Assembly (NCBI GenBank): GCA_016987375.1
Contig: PJRA01000444.1
Coordinates: forward strand, 1,287,409-1,297,549
Direction: 5' to 3'
Length of the DNA stretch: 10,141 bases
Source of the DNA: Brachionus koreanus
Taxonomy: Eukaryota; Rotifera; Eurotatoria; Ploima; Brachionidae
Shown here: piece by piece, positions 1 through 7,700 of the stretch
How the letters are laid out: the number at the start of each line of letters is the position of its first letter
Numbering within the stretch: the stretch's first letter is position 1
The notes under the pieces: model-generated
Databases searched by the model: none
The model's input: the letters and a program-made list of their open reading frames with translations, nothing else
What the model was told of the DNA's origin: nothing
Position numbers and translations under genes: made by a program

Positions 1-422
1 CTTAAATGATCTTCTGATGGAATGTCTCTTGATGCCAATAAACTCATCTTTTCAGGATAATGAACTGTAAATGAAGTTACAATTATAATATACTTGACGC
101 CATTTTCAACAGCTGCATTTATCATTGAAATAGTTAAATCAGAATCGTTTTTCATTCCGCGAGCGGGATCCAATGGCGTTACAATCAAAGCATAGTCAGC
201 AAGATGAAAAGCTTTTGATAAAGTTTCGACTTGGGTTGCATCACAGCCAGTCACAATTTCTATATTTGGATATTTAGTGGCGTAAATACTTGATTTATCA
301 TGTGATCTGAAAACACCTCGAATGCGAACACTATTCGAATATTTAGTGTATAATTCATGTAAACATGCTGAGCCTGTTTTGCTATTAGCAGTCATAATTG
401 ATACCAAAGGATTTTGAGACAT
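1..422 (-). CDS. NmrA/HSCARG-like NAD(P)-binding protein, N-terminal part (runs off the window)
   Basis: This is an open frame of 140 codons plus 2 bases, starting at the ATG at 422-420 and leaving the window without a stop. The order of elements fits an NmrA-type atypical short-chain dehydrogenase. There is a first beta strand and degenerate dinucleotide loop (VSIMTANSKTGSA, residues 7-19). A second strand follows with an Arg-rich turn (RIRGVFRSHDKS). Next come an 'IEIVTGCDATQVETLSKAF' segment like the family's 'G-D-x-x-D' step, 'ADYALIVTPLDP', then 'AAVENGVKYIIIVTS', equivalent to the conserved 'A-A-x-x-x-G-V-x-x-I-V-x-x-S'. In this family such proteins bind NADP(H) and often act as redox sensors rather than enzymes; that role is known of the family, not shown here. 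The usual first glycines of the GxxGxxG loop are partly replaced. No acceptor AG lies just before the ATG. The family is fairly sure; the exact orthologue is unknown. Confidence 0.72.
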   Translation of the reverse strand, partial: MSQNPLVSIMTANSKTGSACLHELYTKYSNSVRIRGVFRSHDKSSIYATKYPNIEIVTGCDATQVETLSKAFHLADYALIVTPLDPARGMKNDSDLTISMINAAVENGVKYIIIVTSFTVHYPEKMSLLASRDIPSEDHL

Positions 423-1436
423 TTTAAAATAAAAAATTTTTTTATGTTTTAGGAAAACTTAAGCTAAAGCTTGTACTTGATAATTTTTTTTTTTTAAATA
501 GTATTACCGTGAAAGTTTAAATCATGAAATTATTCTACTGACATTTTAGTGTTTACAGAAGGTAAAATATCATTAAAGTGAAATTAAATATTTAAAATGG
601 GTAATTTGATTTCATTTAAATTTACACACTGTTTTAGTTCAAAAAACATAAAACTAACAAGAGACTAAAATATGTAATTCATATATGTAATTATCAATAT
701 GTAATTGAAAATTGATTAAAATTAAAAGTTAAATATTTTATTAACTAGAACTTATTAAAATTCATTTTCCCTTATTTGGTAATTTTTAGATGTATCCTTA
801 TTCTTTTAACAAATCTAGTCACGTACTAGATTCCGTATTTAAGCAACTCAATTTATTTGTTTTATCAGAAATTATTCAAAAATAAAATATTTGATATAAT
901 AAATTTTTCAATTGTACCAAATAGCTTTACAATTTTTTTTAAGTCGTTTAAATATGACTTAAAAAAAAAAATGCATTTCGCACTTAAGATTTATAAGTAA
1001 AATCCTATTTAATCAAATTTTATATTTATTTTTGACAATATTGATTTTTACCTTTTGCAAATAATAAAATGTAAAGCATTACTTTTTAAACTCAAGTCTT
1101 CATTTTAGAAATTAAGATTTTAAGTATATGAATGCTTTTATATCTAAAGAATATATCTAAACAATAAGAAGAACTTCAATTTTGTTTAAAGAAGCTTTAA
1201 AAACTGCGTCTAAATTAAATTGATACCAAAGACATAGGCTTATACGACTTAAATTATAAAAAATCGTCATTAATTTCAAAAAGTATTTTTATTTATTATT
1301 TTTATTCAAATTATCTCTCTTTTAAAAACAAAAAAATTTGAAAATTTATTAGATTTAATTTCTTGTTTCAGTCTTAAAAGCCTGAAAAAGGCCATTCAGT
1401 CACTCAGAATCACCAATTATTAAGAATGAAGAATGA

Positions 1437-1628
1437 TTAATTGAACCAATTCAAGCTAAAATAAGTTGTACTTCTCTATCTAATAATATCCAAATCAGAG
1501 ACAGAATTAATGGAACATGGATGCAATTTCATCATTTCTCAGATGATCATAGTATTTTTTTATTTTCTTTTCTCTTTCGAGGATTATTTATTATTAAGGG
1601 AGTCAATAGACAATTGTTTATCTTATGG
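1437..1628 (+). pseudogene. Possible decayed coding relic (64 open codons, no start codon)
   Basis: This plus-strand frame stays open for 64 codons between TGA at 1434-1436 and TAA at 1629-1631, within otherwise heavily interrupted DNA. Its first half reads less AT-rich than the surroundings, with a protein-like stretch 'RDRINGTWMQFHHFSDDHS'. Just upstream, other plus-strand frames also look protein-like for short runs (for example 'KPEKGHSVTQNHQLLRM' near 1378-1428). That is what a frameshifted old gene or transposon copy would look like. I do not recognise a family. It could also be chance, since the second half is mostly Phe and Leu from T-rich DNA. Confidence 0.2.
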
Positions 1629-1725
1629 TAATAAAACATTTTTATGAATTTACTTTTTTTAAATCAGTTTTTTATCCAATATTTTAAAATAAAAATTTCA
1701 TGAATTGTTTTAACGTATTTGTTCG

Positions 1726-1938
1726 AATTTTAAGACATGTCTTTTTCATTGAAAACTAGTTTAAAATTTTTAACCTGTGAAATGAACTAAAAGTCGAAAA
1801 TGCATTTAAATATGTTCAAAAAAAGCTGGATTTTCGAAATAAAGAATATGTCTTTAATCAAAAATTTTAACCAGTGTTCTTTATAAAATAACATGTCATT
1901 ATTGTACATTATGCCATAAAAAAACATGTCTTAAAATT
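1726..1938. repeat. 15-bp inverted repeat flanking a 183-bp core
   Basis: AATTTTAAGACATGT at 1726-1740 is exactly inverted as ACATGTCTTAAAATT at 1924-1938. The left arm overlaps a perfect 12-bp palindrome, AAGACATGTCTT, at 1732-1743. Inside, two similar stretches occur in the same orientation ('aaatttttaacctgtg' near 1765 and 'aaaattttaaccagtg' near 1861). The layout resembles a small terminal-inverted-repeat element, but no target-site duplication is obvious and the AT bias makes chance matches likely. Confidence 0.3.
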
Positions 1939-2060
1939 GAGCAATTACGTTATTTTGATTAAGATTTTTTTTATAAAATTTAAATATGCATACTAAAAGA
2001 AAGCTTTTTATTTATTTTAAATAGATATTCAAAATAGAAATAATTTGGAAAATTGAAGTG

Positions 2061-2084
2061 CATGATCAAATTAATATGATCATG
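2061..2084. repeat. Short perfect inverted repeat
   Basis: CATGATCA at 2061-2068 is inverted as TGATCATG at 2077-2084 around an 8-nt spacer, and each arm contains the self-complementary hexamer TGATCA. It could be a protein-binding palindrome or a small hairpin. It is probably of no consequence in the middle of the intergenic region. Confidence 0.3.
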
Positions 2085-2530
2085 TTAAAAAATAATCTTT
2101 ATAATCATCTCTTCACTTATTTTTTTCAATTAAAAAAATTCTTAAAAATTTTTAATCCTTTTAAAAAAATTTAATAAAGTTTTGAAATTTAAAAAAAATG
2201 TGAAAAGCTGCCATGATATCTAATTGTGCGTTTAAATGTTTTGATCATATAGTATGCTGCAAAAGTTTTAAAATAAATTATTTTATTTATCTAAATTTTT
2301 TTATATATCGAATTTTACAAATATTTGAGTGCAAAAAAAAATAAAAGCACTAATTTGAACATTTTTTTTTTTTTTCAATTTGATATATCACACTCGACAT
2401 AAAAATATAGTTAGTATAAGTTTTTTTTTTCTATTTTGTATAGGTTGCTAATTTTAATAAAATTTTTTTTTTAAAAAAATACATGAATTCAAAAAATCAT
2501 TAAAAAAAATTAAAATTTTTTAAAAATCAT

Positions 2531-2536
2531 TTTATT
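2531..2536 (-). terminator. Poly(A) signal AATAAA of the SDR gene
   Basis: TTTATT on the plus strand reads AATAAA on the coding strand, beginning 18 nt after the SDR stop codon at 2554-2556. That spacing would give a very short 3' UTR, in keeping with the compact gene. The motif is common by chance in such AT-rich DNA. Confidence 0.4.
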
Positions 2537-2553
2537 TTCGATTATTTTTATAT

Positions 2554-4506
2554 TTAAAATGTTTTAGTTTTCAGCATATTCATTGATTCATGAACTTGAA
2601 GTTTTTCTAAAGCATGATCACAAAACTTTGTTGTAAGCAAACTTTAAAATTGAAAAAAAATAATTTTCTCTTTGAAAAAACAAAAAAATTTTTTTTTACT
2701 TTTTCAATCCAAAAAAAATACTACTCCACAACGATGGAATAAGAACTAGCTCTTTTTCATACAAAACACCATTCAATATTTGATTTGCCGCATACTCGGC
2801 CGACATGCTCAAGCCCGCCCATTTAAAGCGAAAAAATTCTATGCCCCTAAACATATCTGTTCTAACATGAAAAGGACAAACCAGAGTTACTTTGATCTTG
2901 TTATTCTTGTTTGAACATTTGAGCTCATTGCGCATCGATTCAGTAAAGCCATTTACTGCAAATTTAGTTGCACTGTAGTCGCACAGTTTGTAAGAGCCCA
3001 TTAGACCAAGTATACTCGAAACGTTCACTATATGACCTTGGTTGTGTTCTATCATTTTGGGAAGAAATTCTTTACATATTCGAATATACGACATTATGTT
3101 CACATTAAAGATATTCTCTATTTCTTCATCATGCAGATGGACTAGCATCTTGCCTTTATTCACAATTCCAGCGTTGTTGATCACAATATCTACAAAGCCA
3201 TGTTTACTACCTATTTCTTCACAACACTTCTTTATTTCCTCAACTGAGCAAAGATTAACACAATAAATTTCAATATTTTGTCTATTCAATTTGAATTTTC
3301 TCTCCAATTTTTTAAGCTCTAGTTGATTTCTGTCCAAACACAAAACAGTGCAGTTTAATTCAAGAAATTTTTCTACCAAATTTTTTCCAATTCCACCAGC
3401 TTAATTTTTAAATATTAAAAAATTTAAAACATAAAATAATATAAATTTAGAAATTTATTACAGTGGAGGCTAAAGCTCCATTAGTTATGATTTTAATATT
3501 TAATTTTGATTTATTAATAAAGGCAAATTTTTTGTTTAATTTGTATATGAAATTCAAAACACCGTCCCAAAGTCTAATTATGTTTTCAAATTTGAAAGTT
3601 TTTTTTTCTCTTTGACATTTTTTTTTATAAAAAGTTTGAATAAAAAAAAACCGAAACAGCATAAGGATTTATTTCTAAAAAAATCAAAAAAAGATAAAAT
3701 TCAATATGCATAATTTTAGAATATTCAAACATTTGATGAATATGCTGATTATCTTTTCTAAAATATTGGAATTTCTTTTACCTATTTTTATTGTTTTTTT
3801 GGATTTTTTGGAACAAATTTTAGAACTAAAATCGAAATGAATTTTTTAAGATTTTAAACGATAAAAGTTAAATGTATTTTAATCGCTTTTATTGATTTGC
3901 TTTTTAATTTTAGAATAATATTAGAAATGATTAATCAATGAACTGAATGAATCAATATTAATCAATATTTACAATATTTTCTCTAAAGATTTTTCATTAG
4001 TTTTTTGTTTGCAACACCAATCCTTTCGATTTAAGTCCTAAAATTTGTTCCCAAAAAATGATTATTTTTAAACAAACTTTTATTAAAAAAATTTAAATTT
4101 ATTAATAAAATATTTCCTTGTCCAAACAGTTCTCTTTAATATTTTATTGAGAAGATTTAGATTCTTACGAGTAGTGACCAATTCATTATAAACACACTTG
4201 TATTTCAAATTGATGCTAAATTTGCCGAGTGAGTGAAAAATATTTTTGAAGATGTAACTATGCATTTTGCATTTATAGAACCAATTTATTAGCAAAGCTC
4301 TAGAATAAATTTTAAAATATTTTTTTGTGCATACCTGCTCCTGTTATTAGGACTTTTTTTCCACTAATGTCTTTTTTGGTGAAGTATTGACTTACATTGA
4401 CACAAAAAACTTCCACATAATAGTAGACAAGGACAAAAAAAAGCTTGAACACAATCCAAATGTCGACTAGAAAATCATAAATATCCAACAAGATGTCTTT
4501 TTGCAT
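2554..4506 (-). CDS. Membrane-anchored short-chain dehydrogenase/reductase, SDR16C / 17-beta-HSD11 / RDH10-like (complete, 3 exons)
   Basis: Coding exons on the minus strand are 4506-4335, 3399-2700 and 2641-2554, giving 319 residues; introns are 935 and 58 nt. Residues 10-37 are strongly hydrophobic (an ER or lipid-droplet anchor in this family). The first intron splits the cofactor loop, and joining restores ITGAAGGIG, the TGxxxGxG NAD(P) motif (about residues 54-62). D-R-N after the second strand (CLDRN) suggests NAD preference. NNAGI, VSS, and YSATK supply the catalytic Asn-Ser-Tyr-Lys set, followed by VCPFHVRTDMF. The last exon adds 28 residues with '...LQVHESMNML', which matches the 'LG-x-x-x-x-M-d-x-f' tail of human SDR16C5 as I recall it. 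Without it the protein would stop at TAA 2698-2696, about 27 residues short. Likely substrates are retinoids, steroids or other lipid alcohols; the sequence does not decide which. NUP160 ends 199 bp upstream on the same strand. Confidence 0.9.
3400..4334 (-). other. Intron 1 of the SDR gene (935 nt)
   Basis: The donor is GTATGC at 4334-4329 and the acceptor ends TTAAG at 3404-3400. Both are fixed by the restored TGAAGGIG motif. This intron is more than ten times the usual length here. It is AT-rich with no recognisable gene. Two open frames on the minus strand (3447-3662 and 4083-4295) are rich in Lys, Phe, Ile and Asn and resemble nothing I know. A perfect tandem copy of AATCAATATT lies at 3950-3969. 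A 7-bp inverted repeat (ATATTCA / TGAATAT) sits near 3721-3742. Confidence 0.75.
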
Positions 4507-4508
4507 TT

Positions 4509-4539
4509 CTGAAACACAATTTTAAAGAAAAAAAAATTT
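4509..4539 (-). promoter_or_regulatory. Strong splice acceptor just before the SDR start codon (5'-UTR intron or trans-splice site)
   Basis: On the coding strand a T-run and pyrimidine-rich stretch lead to GTGTTTCAG, and the ATG follows after only two bases (AA). It is the best-formed acceptor in the gene: CAG, whereas most coding-intron acceptors here end in AAG or TAG. Either a 5'-UTR exon lies upstream, or a spliced leader is added here. The gap back to the NUP160 stop codon is only 197 bp, leaving little room for a separate promoter and a 5' exon. Which explanation holds is inference. Confidence 0.5.
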
Positions 4540-4558
4540 CACTTTATTTTGATCGATA

Positions 4559-4569
4559 GGATTCGAGAC
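4559..4569 (-). other. B-box-like sequence (weak)
   Basis: The coding-strand sequence GTCTCGAATCC matches the tRNA T-loop / B-box consensus GGTTCGAATCC at 9 of 11 positions and sits inside a small TAGG...CCTA stem. No A box, anticodon arm or acceptor stem can be folded around it, so this is at most a tRNA-derived relic. Confidence 0.12.
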
Positions 4570-4661
4570 CTAGATTCTAGACAAAAGAAAAAAATAAGTC
4601 TTAAAAAACACGAATTTTTTAATTTTTATTTAAAAAAAAATTTTTTTCAATGAAAATTAAA

Positions 4662-4671
4662 TTTATTTATT
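4662..4671 (-). terminator. Overlapping poly(A) signals of NUP160
   Basis: Two overlapping AATAAA hexamers read on the minus strand (4662-4667 and 4666-4671), 35-44 nt after the NUP160 stop codon. They lie between NUP160 and the SDR gene, so mRNA 3' end formation must occur within about 150 nt of the next gene's splice acceptor. Confidence 0.45.
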
Positions 4672-4705
4672 TTTTAGCATTATTAAATTGTTGTAATTAT
4701 TTTTC

Positions 4706-7700
4706 TTATTTTCTCATATTTATGAACGATTCGCTTGACAATTTTATTTGATAAACATAATTATTGATCAATTCTTCTAAATCTGCATTTATCTACAGCA
4801 CATAATTAAGAAAAAAAAAATAAATAAATAAATTTGACAATTACTTCTTTAATATCAGGCTGATCTAAATCCTTGTTAAGCTCACTTTTGCAGTATTTTC
4901 TCAACGTGTCAATCAAATTAAACGGCATGGCTACCGTTCCAGCTGCTTTGGGAACTGTTGAATCAACTGTTTGAGACCAGTTAGCAATCAATTCTTTGAC
5001 AAGATCGAATGCTTCATTCCACAAGCCATAATTTAAATAGACCGATATTAGAGCTTGTACATTTTGAACCTTGGATTAAAATTTTATTTTATTTTATTTT
5101 TATCATATTTTTTCCTAATAAAAATCACTTTAAATTTTTGTTCAATGCTCGATGGTACTTTGTAGCCTAGTATTAAAATACGTTGGCAAACATGTTTATA
5201 ATAGAGGGAATCGTTCAATTTCTCTAAATAGTATTCAAGTAGTCTCCATTTGAACGAATAGGGACTTTAATTTAATTTAAAAAAAAATCAAAAAAAGAAA
5301 AAATTAAATCTAAGTGTGTACTTTTCATATGGAGAAGTGATAGGATTGACAAGTTCATTTTTTTTCATCAATTCTATTTCAGCCATTACATCTTCGCCAA
5401 GTTTTTCATCGGACATATCTGATGCATTTACATCACAACATCTAAAATTATTGTTGTTTATTCAGGCTAAAAATCAAGTTTAAACTATTGAATCACCTAT
5501 CGACCAGAGCATTTAGTGTGTTCATTATCAAAGATTGATCTAAACATTTCATATTTAGACATAAGCTCAATGAATCATCAAAATAGCCATTCTTGCTCAA
5601 TAGACTAGTTGTCTCTTCGGTTGTGTGTTGATTAGCTATTTGAGCCAAAGGAAAGAGATTAATTTTAAAATTTATTTTCATAAAAATGAAAATTAAAATT
5701 ACCAAGAAGATTTTGATTTTGTGAAGTTTCAAAAATTTTTAAAGTATAACAAACTAATAGATAGTTTTTATTTATTTCCTCTAAATCAACTATTCTAGTT
5801 TGACTAGACATGTCAGACGAGCTCTGGTCATTTTGTATTGAACTTAAATATTTAAAAAAAAAAACTTTAGTTTTTTACAGTATTTAATTAGGATCTAGAA
5901 AAAAAGATTTTATTTTTTTTTTGTCAAATTTTCTAATTTTTTCTTTTTAAAATGAAGCTTCTTAAGAACAAAGGCTAAACAAAATCTGGATTAATGAATC
6001 ACATCAGTTTTACATAAAGACAAAAAAATGTCAATATAATTTAGGGATTCAATTTGAGCACTCTAACTTTTGTGCTATTAAAATGTCCAAATTTTGCTCA
6101 AAAAAAATGCTAAAGTCAACAAGGGTCATCCGAGAAAAAAACAAAGAGTTGAAACGATTGAATAGGATACTATTAATGAAGTTGAAAAGGTACCTGAAGT
6201 CACTAAAAGAATAAATATTTTTATTTACTTACTTATTTCTATTTTTTTATTTTAATAAAATAAAATTTAAAAAAAATAAAATTTTGAGATCAAATCACTA
6301 ATTTCTGCTATCATTTTTATTAAATTAGGAGATCATTTAATTATTTTAAGGTATCAAAAATAATTAAGTTAAGTGATCAAAAATTTTTGAAGATCAGTTA
6401 AGTGATTATAGAGATCGTTTAAATATATGCCATTTTACTATTTAAAAATCAAATGAATGAAAATCTTAGCTAAAAAATTAAAATAAGCATGAAAGGAATA
6501 GTTATCCCGCGCCAATTATACGTGTTTCTTTTATCAGAAAAATGAACAAACTTTAAAAAAAGATAAAATATTGATAAATAATTAGACAAGAAAAATCTCG
6601 CGCTTTTTTTCCTTTAATCTGAATCTGCATTCACTGCTATACATAAAAGAATATCATTTTATTTTATGTTTTTTAATCGGAACTTAGAATTGGACACTAA
6701 AGATTAACTCGGTAGGATTGTGAGTCCTTTGTAGTGTGATAAAATTAAATGCTTGACTAAATTTACAATTAAATAAAATATTATTTAATTATTTAGACTG
6801 AATTGAAGTAAATGACCAAAATATGATGCGTATACAAATATTCATTAGTAGAAAAACATAGCCAGGTGTTGTTAAAAAAATTCTACATGGTTTAACTATT
6901 TTAAGACATAAAAATAGACTTTAAGATTGAAAGTTAAGTTAATTTATTTTTGAGGGAATTTTTTCTTAGCAATTGAAAAAGGACATGTCATTTCAATTTG
7001 TATCTTCATAGTTCCAAAATCATTTTTTAAATTTTCAAATTGAAAATTTTTTGAAAATTATTTAATCCAAGACAAAATAATCCCATCATTAATATTATTA
7101 ATTGCCATTATTAGATTCGATTAAAAAAATAATCGCTTACCATGGGTAAGTTTTCTAGTTGATTGATAAAAAAAAAATAAACAAATAAAATAATTACGAC
7201 AAATCCAAATCAGTTAAATTTATCCATGCAAATTTGGAGTCGACTAATTTTAGAACATTGAGACAAGCTAGTAGACACTTTTCTTGTCGCTTCAGCGAGC
7301 TGATTCCATGCACTTCTCGCTGTAGTCTCAAATAACACTCGTACATACACAGGGCAGCTCTGCGATAATTTTTAGATTTTACATTCAATGTGAACAAGAC
7401 TCGATACAAATCATTTGTTCTTAAATCAATTGCTTTGGCTCTGCTCATTAGAATACTAAACACTTCATTTAACAAATCACCATAGTCAAAACTGACCAGA
7501 GCTTCAGTCTTATTTTGGTTGCACAATTCAATAATAAAATTTTTTAAACAAATTTTTTTCCATTCAATGTCTGTGTTTGAAATCAAAGACAAATAAGCCT
7601 TGTCAAAATATTCCAAATCCATATAGCTCTTGAACAAAATGCAATAGAGCTTTGACTTGCTCTTTGAATCAAATTGACATTTTAACAATGCGTTTTGTAT

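Larger units (their letters stand above)
423..2553. other. Intergenic AT-rich low-complexity DNA
   Basis: This stretch separates the divergently placed start of the NmrA-like gene from the 3' end of the SDR gene. It is dominated by A and T homopolymers, and every frame on both strands is closed at short intervals. It must contain the promoter of the NmrA-like gene near 423-700, but I see no motif I would name. The only parts with a different texture are a less AT-rich patch at about 1370-1630 and two inverted repeats near 1726-1938 and 2061-2084, listed separately. I see no RNA gene here. Confidence 0.6.
5843..7197 (-). other. Long intron inside NUP160 (1355 nt)
   Basis: The donor GTAATT at 7197-7192 and the acceptor ending TTTAAG at 5848-5843 join 'DLDLS' to 'SIQNDQ' in phase. 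Other NUP160 introns here are 52-82 nt, so this one has probably gained inserted DNA. It contains a plus-strand coding-like patch (6045-6162), a GATC-rich direct repeat (6367-6406) and a hairpin (6694-6737). Two isolated GC spots (cccgcgcc near 6509 and ctcgcgct near 6597) stand out. No intact ORF is present. Confidence 0.75.

Noticed and set aside
2696..2698. TAA as the true SDR stop codon
   Set aside because: It overlaps a usable donor. The alternative third exon restores the C-terminal tail expected for the family, so this stop is probably intronic.
3042..3266. Plus-strand 74-codon ORF
   Set aside because: It lies entirely antisense to the SDR catalytic exon, whose minus-strand frame carries all the family motifs.
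3447..3662. Minus-strand 71-codon ORF in SDR intron 1
   Set aside because: It is Lys/Phe/Ile/Asn-rich with no recognisable motif, and it falls between exons that join cleanly in frame.
4083..4295. Minus-strand 70-codon ORF in SDR intron 1
   Set aside because: No known motif. It cannot be inserted between the two exons without breaking the TGAAGGIG loop. Kept only as a note under the intron.
4559..4569. tRNA gene between NUP160 and the SDR gene
   Set aside because: Only a B-box-like sequence is present; no A box, anticodon stem or acceptor stem can be found around it.
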